A program made the position numbers and the translations under genes. 64,000 nucleotides of DNA from contig CM037463.1 in assembly GCA_021014325.1 (NCBI GenBank), positions 2,232,001 through 2,296,000 on the forward strand. The letters run 5' to 3'. How positions within the stretch are numbered: position 1 is the stretch's first letter; the number at the start of each line of letters is the position of its first letter. Of the stretch, positions 33,445 to 43,369 are shown piece by piece. The DNA comes from Plazaster borealis. Lineage: Eukaryota; Echinodermata; Asteroidea; Forcipulatida; Labidiasteridae. The notes under the pieces were generated by a model. The model was given only the letters and a program-made list of their open reading frames with translations, had not been told where the DNA came from and made no database searches.

Positions 33445-34495
33445 GTCATTATGGTAAAGTGACGTAACACAGCATACGAGCCTAGCGACCGACTTGGCTG
33501 AGGTTCGAACCTATATTCCGTAAACGGTTGAACTTGAATACAGCACCCGCGATCGCTGGGCAACGATACTCCATCTGGAGCCGTCAACAGCCGTGGAATG
33601 GTTTGCGCAATTGAATCTTTTCAACTGTCGGATGCCATAGCGAATCTAGATAGAAAATCTATAGATGGTGGATGTTAAGCTATACAACATTTCACAAAGG
33701 ACAGCTGGACGAGCGTAGAGTCTCAGAATTCCTAGATATACAATACTCCAAAATGCCATTCAAATGTCTTGGTTTTATAAGGTGTTGATAGTGAAGTATA
33801 CCGTAAGTAAGCTTGAATGTGTTACGGAAAATACAGATCATCAGAAATTGAATTGCACTCAATTAAATGAGCGTTTCTTGAAGTGTTTTTTTAATAATAT
33901 TGTATTTTTCACGACATGACCAAAATGTTTTCGCTTACATTTCATTTCATTTATTTCATTTCATTTATTAATTTCACAGGTAAAAACATCACAATTACAT
34001 CATCAAAATATACATAAAATACAAAAAGCAAGAAATATAAAAATATAAACAGCAGGTATTACACAAAGACAGGACAATGGCACACCTGAAGGATTACAAA
34101 AAGTAAACTAGATTAATGTCTAGTTGTTTTCCAAGTGCCATTATAGACAAAAACACTCCAAACATCACGAGAGGATAATCTTTTTTTCTTCTTTTTTTCT
34201 TTTTTTTTTTTTTTTTTTTTTTTTGGGGGGGGGGGTTTAAATGCATAAAACAAGATGATTATGAAAACAAGAATTGTTATGGAGTTCCATATTCACAGTC
34301 GTTATATAGAGAGACAATGGTACCCCGCGATTCTGTCTTTGTTTGAGTGCACCCACAACAAATTCTTTAAAAAAAGGAAATTAACAGAGAACAAATGGGA
34401 AATCCCCTTCGTTGATTACTTTTACGTTATTTTTACGATTACGTTACTGTTTGTCTTGTCTTTGTTCCTTGCAGTTTCTTTTTATATCTTCATAT
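33445..34495. other. Stretch with a possible SINE head and simple repeats
   Basis: A minus-strand B-box-like AGGTTCGAACCTCAGCC (near 33501-33517) hints at a decayed tRNA-derived element. (CATTT)n runs lie near 33936-33970. A T tract then a G tract covers about 34180-34237. Confidence 0.4.
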
Positions 34496-34497
34496 AA

Positions 34498-34620
34498 TAC
34501 CGGAGGTCGTTGGTTCAAATCCCACTCTAGTCAATTTTTCTTTGTTCAACCCAAAATCATTTAATATTTACCCAGTCAGTTTCCCTTGTGGTCCATTACT
34601 TGATATATGATATATAAAAA
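34498..34620 (+). mobile_element. tRNA-like repeat family T, copy 3 (3' part only)
   Basis: ACCGGAGGTCGTTGGTTCAA through TTTGTTCAACCCAAAATCAT is identical over about 60 bp to 34815-34880, then continues TTACCCAGTCAGTTTCCC. The 5' half of the tRNA-like part is absent. Confidence 0.65.
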
Positions 34621-34639
34621 AAGTCGCATCCCCTTAAGG

Positions 34640-34890
34640 TGATCCCCGGCTGCCGCTTCCCAGGTTGTATCGTATGGGTGTGATCCCTGGCTACACGGCA
34701 GTTTGCGGTTGAATGGCTTTCTGACTGGCACCCCCCGAACAAAGATATTGACAAAATTGGGAGACCGCCAACATAGGGCTAGATAGCTCAGTTGGTAGAG
34801 CGCCGGCACGTTAAACCGGAGGTCGTTGGTTCAAATCCCACTCTAGTCAATTTTTCTTTGTTCAACCCAAAATCATTTCATATAAATATC
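34640..34890 (+). mobile_element. tRNA-like repeat family T, copy 4 (best preserved)
   Basis: The tRNA-like segment starts GGCTAGATAGCTCAGTTGG, has an anticodon arm CCGG...ACGTTAA...CCGG that would read GTT, and ends GGTTCAAATCCCACTCTAG. D, anticodon and T arms pair and the acceptor stem pairs over six positions with a wobble. Upstream blocks match copy 1. Confidence 0.7.
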
Positions 34891-35099
34891 TAAATATATT
34901 TCTATGTAGATTTTTCTAGTCTATAATATTCATTTATCTTAATTTTGTTTATCTTGATTTTTAGGCACTTCTGTATTGTTTGTATTATTGTAACACACAC
35001 GGCCCAAAATAGAAACAAGTCTGTCTATTGATTGTGCTCACCCTGGGGCAATCAAGGAAATCATAAATAAATAAATAGGTATTTTAAAAGATAGCTTTG

Positions 35100-35472
35100 T
35101 TAAAGGCACTGTACACGTTTGGTAATTACTCAAAATATATATTACCATAAAAACTTACTTGGTAACGAGCAACGGAGAGCTGTTGATAGTATAAAACTTT
35201 GTGAGAAACGACTCCCTCTGAAGTAACGTATAGTTTTTTGAGAAAGAGGTAATTTCTCACTAAAATAATAAAAACTTCTTGCAAGAAGTTTTTATTCCTA
35301 TCTGAAAGCACACAAATTTGTACAACAAGGGTGTTTTTTCTTTCATCATTTTCTTGCAACTTCGATGACCAATTGAGCCCAAATTTTCACAGGCTATTTT
35401 ATGCATAGGTTGGGATACACCAAGTGAGAACACTGGTCTTTGACAATTACCAAACGTGTACGATGCCTTTAA
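35100..35472 (+). mobile_element. MITE family B, copy 4 (near-complete)
   Basis: TTAAAGGCACTGTACACGTT at the left and CGTGTACGATGCCTTTAA at the right. It includes CCTCTGAAGTAACGTA and an AAAACTTCTTGCAAGAAGTTTT hairpin. It closely matches copy 5 at 47090 in both halves. Confidence 0.95.
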
Positions 35473-35474
35473 TA

Positions 35475-36435
35475 AAGGGTATAGTTTTTACAAAAATTAT
35501 TTCGTTGAACTTTAAACTTTTCTATTAGCCTGATACAAGCCAGGCCCTTGTCTGTTAAAACCCAGGATAGTATAATACATGTATACGCTTCCTCCAAAGA
35601 AATATCAAATGGGACTTGAGTCCAAGGCAGGTGTTGATTTAATACTCGCTTTATTGCAGCAGTTGGTCTCAGGTCTGGATGTCTGCTTTAAGAAAAAAGA
35701 AAGAGAGAAATCTTTTCATCGTAGGATGATGTTGATCCTTCTTTTACAGCCGTATCTTGCTTGTGATCTCAGCATTGATCCGGTTTCACAATAAAAGTCG
35801 TCGGTTGTTTTTCCATTTTGGTATTAAGGTGATTCCTGAAAACCCCGCTGACATCTAAGTTTGTACCCAGGTGAATCTTTCCTCGATACGGCAGGTTTAA
35901 ACATCCTCCAGCGAGGTGCATGTGTGGTTGTGGTAGCAACTCCCCCTGGTACCGTACGTTGTCAACACATGCTATAGTAACAAGTTTTTTCCAACCATGC
36001 GCAATTACACCCCTACTGTAGCTGGCAGCACAACATCACTAATTAGTTAATAACTGATGTTTTTTTTAAACAAGTAGTTTCATTTTTTGTGTAGTTTATC
36101 CTCATATCAATGCACACAAAGAGGAACATTTTCACTGTCTCAGACATTTCGTTCAGCCTGTTCAGCAGTGTGAATACTTGACCCCAATGCGTTTGTTCAC
36201 AAATCCCCGGGGTCACTGGAAAAAGGAACAGCTAGCCTCTCGGGAAGAAGCAGTATATATTTGTATTAATCTTGTTTTATTAATTGTTTTCAATGAATGA
36301 TATCTACAGACCTTTTGAAGAGGTAATGACTTCAAGAAGATGTAAAAAGGTTTTTGATTGGTGCAAACAGTGCGTTTTCTTTATGACTGTTGTCTACAGA
36401 TGCCCTTAAGATGAGTAATGTAATTTCATGTCATT
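35475..36435. other. Stretch without a supported gene
   Basis: A short acceptor-like GATCCTTCTTTTACAG near 35748 precedes a 13-codon frame ending in TAA within an AATAAA. That is too short to call. Nothing else recognised. Confidence 0.4.
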
Positions 36436-36439
36436 AGGC

Positions 36440-36765
36440 TCGCAGAGTTTTAAGAGGGTTTGTTTTGCATTAGTCAACGTAATATTTTTTAATCTAAGTT
36501 TGTTGTTTACATGCCCAGCTATTGCCTGTATTGATTTAAGCTCATTTGTTTGCTTTATTAATTAAGTTGTATAATTTGGTTTCATCTACCATTGACAAAT
36601 TGACCATTGACCGATTTTGTACACAAAGGATGCTGGCAGAGTTTGTCTTGCCCCTTCTAACCAATTCATTGTCCCGTGTGACACCCCTTCTTGGACGTGT
36701 GGCATGGTCCAGCACTGGTCAGCTCACATGCCATAATATCCTTAGCTGGACCATGGTTCACTACC
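36440..36765 (+). repeat. Interspersed repeat family G, copy 3
   Basis: AAGAGGGTTTGTTTTGCATT, TTTACATGCCCAGCTATTGCC, TTCATCTACCATTGACAAA and TTGGACGTGTGGCATGGTCC in the same order as copy 2. A long frame crossing it is a shadow. Confidence 0.8.
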
Positions 36766-36769
36766 TTGT

Positions 36770-37910
36770 GCCCCCTAAAGTTTTACCCTATTATAGTTAC
36801 GGTGCCGGGGCGGGCACAGGGGTACGCCTCAAATTGATATCCGTGCCCCCCCCCCCTCCCCCGGGGTGCCCCCCATTTCAAATCTGGACTTTTGATATTA
36901 AAAAATCCCGAGGTAAAATGTCATTTTTGATAAACTTTAATGTGATAATTGCAATGTTTTTAAAACTTTGTTTCCATTTAACGCAGACAATGTGTCTGTT
37001 TTTATCACGTCAAATTATCTTACACAAAATAACGGGTAGTAAATGGCACAACAAGAGCGCTGAAAATGGGCGTGTTTAAGAAAAATGCGAACAGAAACTA
37101 TAGTTTTAATTGGAAACTAGAAGTGCCCCCCCCCCTCCCCCAATAAAAATTGGTGCACCCTCTTGTGCCCCTAAACCTTTACCCTAGAGTCGGCGCTGAT
37201 TTCGTAGAATGTGACCACCTTTGATGTCCATTTTATAGATTGGTTTGATGATGTCTTTATTGAACACTAACCGATTAATGTATATTCCCTTTACGTACAT
37301 GCTCAATAATTTAAATGATTATGCTCGGCTCGACACAACAGTACTCACTTTCGAGTCCTCAACAAATTCACCAGAAAGATAGCTTCTCTCTTCAAACACA
37401 GACCTGTCAATTCCACAGCTAAAGAATACTAAAATAAATCAGCCGTTTCTTTAATCGAGTAAATCCAGAGTATTGCCTTGAAAACGTCCACCGAGCTGAC
37501 AATAAGAGTTATTATGAAGTAGGTTTCACACAAATATTGCTTCAGTTTGCCCACGGCAGGGATGCAGTTTCATTTTAAACGTAAGATTATCATCAAAGCT
37601 GAAATGGATCAACTGAGGGTAATTTTGACACCCTTCACCATTTCAGAAAAAATGCACGAATCACCAGGGAACATTTAGAAACATTGCACAAAGGTAATTC
37701 TAGTGAAGGGGTGACTCTCTCCTAAATCAAGATAAACCCAACAAAGCTTGCCTCTAGAATTTGAGATTCTTAATGCTGTTGCACTCATTTACATTTCGAA
37801 AAAAAGCGATTTTCTTGTCACAGAGACTTCACTTTGTTAGTCAGTTTGTTTGCTTGATTTCTCTCAATTAGTGATGTTGTCAGTCACGCACTACTACAGT
37901 TTGTGTACAA
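36770..37910. other. Stretch with two C-rich near-repeats, no gene
   Basis: GTGCCCCCCCCCCTCCCCC-like tracts occur at about 36842 and 37122, each beside a TTTTACCCTA-type motif (36782, 37178). They look like the inverted or paired ends of an unrecognised element of about 400 bp. Confidence 0.4.
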
Positions 37911-37913
37911 GCT

Positions 37914-38324
37914 TTAAAGGGTCTGTATACGTTTGGTATAATTACTCGTAACATTATTGGCAACAAAAACTTACTTGGTAAGAAGTACAGCAGCTTCTGG
38001 TTGTATAAAGCATTTTTAGAAACATTTCACTTTGAAGTAATGTGGTTATGGAAAAGGATATCAAATTTGTATTAAACAAAAAATGAATCTGAGAAGCGTT
38101 TCTGTCAGAAACGTTTCTCAGATTGTGTATTCCAATTGCAGATTATTCTTCCTGCGTGGACATAACCACTCCAGATTTTCGGCAATATCTCAAAAACGCG
38201 ACCACCTTTTGAAATGAAATGAAATGTTCACAGGTTTGTTTTATGGTATATATCTACAACTATATATAAGGATTGAAACAAACAAACAGTGGGTTCCAAT
38301 ACCAAACGTGTACAATCCCTTTAA
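37914..38324 (+). mobile_element. MITE family A, copy 5
   Basis: TTAAAGGGTCTGTATACG and CGTGTACAATCCCTTTAA ends. The central hairpin is GAGAAGCGTTTCTGTCAGAAACGTTTCTC. Contains CTGCGTGGACATAACCACTCC. Confidence 0.9.
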
Positions 38325-38329
38325 AACTT

Positions 38330-39975
38330 TATCATGCTGCCACCATCCTGGTCATGTTCCCTTCATCCAATCACAGTAAAGAATGATAGTATTCATTGCG
38401 CCGAAAAAGGAACCAGACTATTTTTTCTTCCAGCCTCGGTTTGGTTACATAGGGTCAAATTGGAGAAAATCAAGTTGGCAACACCATGATACAGGTCTTA
38501 TCTATTATGTTTCATAATTTATATGTTTACAACCACTGCAGTCTGTATTTGGGATTTGGTTATCAGAGAATCATTCCAAAATCAGTTTGTCCTAAAATTG
38601 TTGAATATACACATGAAATATATAGGCCCTATCTATGATATTAATCAAATAATAGAGTTAGAGCTAAACCTGCTGTGCGTGCGCTGGCCGAGTGTATACA
38701 CAGAGTTGATACTTTCTACCTACGATAGAACCATAATAGGCCTAGCTCAATTGCGTTCATTGTGGTCACATATAATACATAATAGGTCGAACCTTTGGTA
38801 CGTCGTAACACTACCCTGATAGCAACGAAGCGGTTGCATTGGTGTGCATTGTAGCTGCTGGCCTGTTGGTGAGTATCTAATGTGTATACATAGTGTGCAC
38901 GGTAGTGCAGAACTTGTATTTGGTTGTGAGTCTGCGTTCCCCCGCAGTTGGTGGTGTCGTATTACACATCGTAACAAAGAGCTAATAATGCAATGGAAAT
39001 CAAATACAGAGCTAATGAGATAAGAATTTCCAGACGTAGTATTGCTTACTGATAGGATCTATCACTAAAAAGTCCATATTGACGTCTCAGATTGTGCTTC
39101 CTCCAGCAGAATGAATGTTACGTTCTGAGAAAAAACTCTTCTTTTGGGATTATTGAAGCCCACATTACTAAGCCCACATTTAACTCCAAGTGGGTGTGTC
39201 AGGGAAGTTTCCGAATTAGATAAATCAATTACTTCACACAAAATAATCGTTGATAAAGCGACCGTTACAATGTTTGCCCATAGTAGAGTCCCATTCATAT
39301 ACTGGGTAATAGATTTTGTTGCGAACATGTTTTCAATTTAGGCTTGGATTAACTATAATACAACTGGACAAAAGCACTCGCAAACAGGTCGTGGTGACAT
39401 ATGCAAGTACGTAGAGCTCTTGTCCTGGGTTCCTGGAAGGCGGTTAGATTACAGGACCGAGGGCGGTAAGTTAGAACATCTTAACTGTTTGCTTCATTTT
39501 GTTTTGAAGAATAACAGTTTCTAAAACTATTGATATTGGTAGTAGTGTTTTTGTTGGTGCATGTTCTCCCACCTGTTTCTCACTGTATCATTCAGAATCG
39601 ACGGGTTTTATAAATATCAATGCATTCTTTTCATTCAAACACACTTAAAATGGCAAGACACATGTTTGAAATGGTATTTTCGTAAGCCCCCACCGTTGAT
39701 ATTTATCATCATTTAAAGGGTCCAGTAACCGAATATCGTGTTGTATGAAATTCTTGGATTTAATTGTTAGCTGAGTTTGCCTGTTTTGACAAAGATGTCG
39801 CATCAGTCTTATAGAATGGATATTTAATATTCCAAGTGACCACAGGTGATAGAGGGATGATTCAAAATATCATGTAACCACAACAATTAATGCCACTGGA
39901 ACATCATTTGTTTACCTTAAAAGCAAATACATTTACTAGAAGTCTCAGTTAACGTCCTCTTACTTTATTAACGAT
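38330..39975. other. Stretch with chance-length frames only
   Basis: A 98-codon plus-strand frame (38523-38819) has no signal, splice or family support. The minus-strand frame 39065-39328 is listed separately. Otherwise unremarkable AT-rich DNA. Confidence 0.4.
39065..39328 (-). CDS. Possible small secreted or membrane peptide precursor, 87 codons
   Basis: Starts at an ATG at 39328 with A at -3 and ends TAG. The N-terminal 32 residues contain a hydrophobic run, LLWANIVTVALSTIILC, after a polar lead, which could be a signal anchor or a long signal peptide. A basic KRR site lies about two-thirds along, in FNNPKRRVFSQNV. It is followed by an acidic tail, LLEEAQSETSIW. A precursor with one cleavage site is conceivable. 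Frames of this length are expected by chance here, no homologue comes to mind, and no poly(A) signal is close. Confidence 0.22.
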   Translation of the reverse strand: MFATKSITQYMNGTLLWANIVTVALSTIILCEVIDLSNSETSLTHPLGVKCGLSNVGFNNPKRRVFSQNVTFILLEEAQSETSIWTF

Positions 39976-39978
39976 CAT

Positions 39979-40360
39979 TTAAAGGGAGAGTATACCTTCG
40001 GTAATTACTCAAAAAAAGTAATGACCATAAAAACTGACTTGGTAAGAAGCACTGCAGCTGTTGATTATGTATAACATTTCGAGAAACGACTCCCTTCTAA
40101 GGAATGCGGTTTTCGAGAGAGGGATTCAAATACATTTCAATCTGAGAAACATTTCTGCATGAAGGGTTTCTCAGATTTTGTATTCCAATTACGGATTATT
40201 CTTCCTGCGTGGACATAACCGCACAGATTTTCGGCATTATCTCAAAAACGCTATCACCTTTTGAAATGAAATTTACATAAGTTAGTCTTATTGGATATAT
40301 ATATACATGATTAAAACAACCGAACGGTTAAAAAACCAAAGGTATAAGCTTTACCTTTAA
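39979..40360 (+). mobile_element. MITE hybrid: family B-like left half, family A right half
   Basis: The left half reads AATTACTCAAAAAAAGTAATGACC and AAGCACTGCAGCTGTTGA, as in family B. The right half has the family A CTGCGTGGACATAACCGC block. Ends are TTTAAAGGGAGAGTATACC and GGTATAAGCTTTACCTTTAA. Confidence 0.8.
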
Positions 40361-40771
40361 GACGTGGTTCGTTTGTTATGTTCTTAATAATCATTTTATT
40401 TCAACTATAAATATTTCAGAAACAACAAAAGTTGTCCTCCGGAAGTTCGAAATACTTTCTCAAACGGCAAGATATCTTTCAAAACAAAACAAAAATAGAA
40501 TTTTAAAAATCAGGTAAAACACTGTGTGAAACGCAACGCTTTTATTTATCACGATGACAGAACAGCGTGCTCAACCCATTTCAGTCTTACAATTACTTTT
40601 TCTAGGGCAATTGTGACATTTTAATTGTATAGGGCATGCATAGAAATACCAAAATGCCTGTCATAGAATAATTATGATGAAAATAGAAACAGTTGAAGTA
40701 GGTCTGCATTGTAAACTTGATTATTATTTAGTAACTTGACGGTGTCACGATGGAGGGGGAGGGAAGTCAAG

Positions 40772-40912
40772 ATGAAGCGGCTGGTAATTGTCTTGACGAG
40801 TGTGCTACATTGGGCAATTCCCGTGCTGCTCAACAAGGCAAAATTGTCATTATACCCCTCCGCAAAAAAATGTTACCATGTCTGGAAATGCGAGATGAAC
40901 TTGACTGCTTGA
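40772..40912 (+). CDS. Possible 46-residue precursor of a small cyclic peptide
   Basis: ATG at 40772, TGA at 40910-40912. The N-terminus MKRLVIVLTSVLHWAIPVLL has a basic start and a hydrophobic core like a signal peptide. After AKLSLYPSA comes a dibasic KK and then CYHVWKCEMNLTA, so cleavage would release a 13-residue peptide with a five-residue disulfide ring. That is the general layout of small cyclic neuropeptides (somatostatin- or urotensin-like in plan only). The precursor would be very short and no promoter or splice signal supports it. A longer overlapping frame covers the same bases, so chance is quite possible. Confidence 0.22.
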   Translation: MKRLVIVLTSVLHWAIPVLLNKAKLSLYPSAKKCYHVWKCEMNLTA

Positions 40913-42212
40913 AATGCTTGGGCGCTCTGTCTTTCACTCAGGTTACACTGGTCATCATGAGCTATGGGTCAAATTACAACTCTAATTTTGCCCTACTCGA
41001 GAAGCAATTATTTAAACAGTTAACTTCTTCACGTGATCACACAATGGCTTATTGTTTGCCATCAGAAAAAAACCTAAACAACTAATGGATTCTATCTATT
41101 GGTGAGTTATGATTTTCAGCTGAGGGTGTTTTGCTGGTAAATATCGGTCGGTAAAAAGAACATAAATTACGGTTCAAAAGCAATACTGAAATAAACTGCC
41201 ATTAATCAGACGTAAAGTCTCTTGGACAAAACTCCGAAAAGTCAACGCCCGTGTCTAGACAGTTCAGAGTGCATTTTGTGGTACTTTTGTGTGTGTGCGC
41301 GTAGTATCGTGGGTAATTATTTCAAATGATTCACACTAAGAATTATGTATTTTATATTTATTATATATTTGTTTCCATTTTAGTTTCATGCATAAAATTC
41401 ATATAACATGAAACTTCATTTGGGTTTTTTTTCTCCACTTTATCTTTGATCACCAACACCCATTAGGCCTATAAGTTTCGGGTGGACCCCTTTTCAACAG
41501 ATTCAAGCCCCTTGTGGAAAGAGCCCCAACTACAACAAGTCTGAAATCGTTGTCAATTATAAGGCTGATTTGCGACCTTAAATTCTCAAAGAATAATGAA
41601 AAATAGTCTGTGTATAGACGACAGAGGGCGTTGTTGAATATTAATAGCAACGCTCTCGTTGAACATCGCCTACAGCCAAGGATAGGTGTATAATTTCATA
41701 ATTCGAAAGCATGACTTACTGAACTTTGGATTCACAATCAAAAGTGCATTGTAACTTAAGACATCTAATAAACGTTTCACTTACATTGTACACGTTCTCT
41801 TTTATGAAGACTTGTAATTGTGTGGCACCTTACGACTGGAGTCGTGCATCTTGTAGGTGTGGCATGAAGGGGTGGTGTTTATTTAAAACCGTCGATTCAA
41901 TACAGTCATATAATTCTTCGCCAGCAAGTGTACACATCAGTGGAGATTGTTCATTATTAAATATTAACCTTAATAGTTACGGCCTTTTGATGCGTGCATA
42001 CTATTATAATGTGGGCGATATATTAATTAACAATCAACATTTTGTGCAATAGTTGCAATTGATTGCGAGTCTGTTTCTTATGTCACTATCCATTTCAGGT
42101 AATTACAATGCGGTTTATTTGTACAGGCGAACGTGAGACCTAGTAAAAGTCAGTTGTGATAATTATGTTTATAGGATGATAGATGTGAAGTAAGAAAATA
42201 TAAAGATGGGTT

Positions 42213-42218
42213 TTTATT
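42213..42218 (-). terminator. Poly(A) signal AATAAA of the exon candidate
   Basis: A canonical AATAAA on the minus strand 23 bp past the stop codon at 42241. Confidence 0.35.
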
Positions 42219-42240
42219 ATGCTCTTCCTCTTGTACTTAT

Positions 42241-42364
42241 TCAACCTGATTTGGATTGTGTTTCTTCTGACCACCACTCGCCCTGCTCAAAGGTCCTATT
42301 TGGCAGAGACAACTGCTTTTGTTCACTACAATGAAAGTCCAACTGTGTGTCACCTAAATTCAGC
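42241..42364 (-). CDS. Candidate terminal exon, unrecognised, with close poly(A) signal
   Basis: On the minus strand, TTACATTACGTTCTTGAG could serve as an acceptor. It is followed by 40 codons to a TGA, including LNLGDTQLDFHCSEQKQL and FEQGEWWSEETQ. AATAAA follows only 23 bp after the stop. Polar, acidic residues dominate, as in a cytoplasmic or secreted tail. Acceptor quality is moderate and upstream exons are unknown. The combination of open frame and well-placed poly(A) signal is the reason to list it. Confidence 0.3.
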
Positions 42365-42486
42365 CTCAAGAACGTAATGTAAGATAAAACCCTACATCTG
42401 TACAGGAGCCTAGATAGTATAGGGATGACTGCTGTGCATTCCGACAACCCTATGTTTTGAGAAAAACTGTGATTTATTTTCGCTGG

Positions 42487-42540
42487 GGTTAAAGGTTAGG
42501 GGTTAGAGTTAGGTTAGGATTAGGATTAACACTAGGGTTG
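42487..42540 (+). repeat. Degenerate telomere-like tract inside a short inverted repeat
   Basis: GGTTAGGGGTTAGAGTTAGG then TTAGGATTAGGATTAACACT: variants of TTAGGG. Flanking it, TTCCGACAACCCTATGTTTT (about 42439) and AGGGTTGTCGGAACATG (about 42534) are inverted copies. The whole, about 42435-42560, may be a small mobile element. Confidence 0.5.
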
Positions 42541-43279
42541 TCGGAACATGGGTGTCAAAACATAGGTGTGTCGAAACATAATTATATAGGAGTGTAACCG
42601 GTATAAAACTACCTTTACGGGTAAGGTCATCGTCTGGGGTTTTGTTTTCAACATAATGCTGATTTATAGGCCAAATTATCAAGAAAGATACAATAAAAGT
42701 CACCTTTGAAAATTTCAGTTGAAAACCGTGTCTACTTGTTGAGAAAACAGCAAAAAACTGTCACTGTATTTTCATCTCAAACGTCAAATCAATCCACGTT
42801 TAGCGAGGTGACAGCGGTTACCAACCGCATCTCTGGCCGCGGCATTCACACATGGACACCAAGTGAATCTTCACAATTCACCCGTTGGCAATCTTTGGAG
42901 ATTAAAATCTCTCGATTTACTTTTATTTATTTCTAATCAACGGGGGGGGGCACTTCAGACGAAATCATTCCGCAGGATGCTTACTACCATTGCTATCTTT
43001 ATAACAAGTAGGCTTTCGGATAAAAATTACGAATTTTGTTACGGTCGTTACCAAATTAAGTACATGATGCGAGTTATGACAATTTGGATCGGGCTGCAAT
43101 TACGTGCCATACAAGCGCCTGGTCATCGATCACATGTAGATTTATTTAATCATCAACAAAATTATTTCCGTAATTCTAATATGTGACTTTATCTGTAGAT
43201 CATGAAATGTATGGTGATAAATTTAATATGTTATCTTCAATCCGTGACCTTGACATTTACCTGTATTTTGTCCGCACAG

Positions 43280-43369
43280 GACTTCTGCATGTTCGATAAT
43301 CAATCTGGTCTTACAACAGAAAAAAATGCCGGTGAAACTCATATTATTAAACTAATTGTAGAATACTGA
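43280..43369 (+). CDS. Candidate short terminal exon
   Basis: A good acceptor, CATTTACCTGTATTTTGTCCGCACAG in outline, ends at 43279. It is followed by 29 codons to TGA: DFCMFDNQSGLTTEKNAGE then THIIKLIVEY. The residue mix is protein-like but the piece is too short to judge, and no AATAAA is close. It lies about 3.3 kb before the GABA-B-like exon on the same strand; I see no link. Confidence 0.18.
   Translation, partial: DFCMFDNQSGLTTEKNAGETHIIKLIVEY

Noticed and set aside
34778..34850. Functional tRNA-Asn gene
   Set aside because: The arms fold, but the acceptor stem is imperfect and the unit is part of a dispersed repeat with several damaged copies.
36546..37079. 177-codon plus-strand open frame
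   Set aside because: Crosses a family G repeat and a poly-C tract; low-complexity proline run; no support.
38523..38819. 98-codon plus-strand open frame
   Set aside because: Several such frames are expected by chance; no splice, signal or family support, and the opposite strand is open too.
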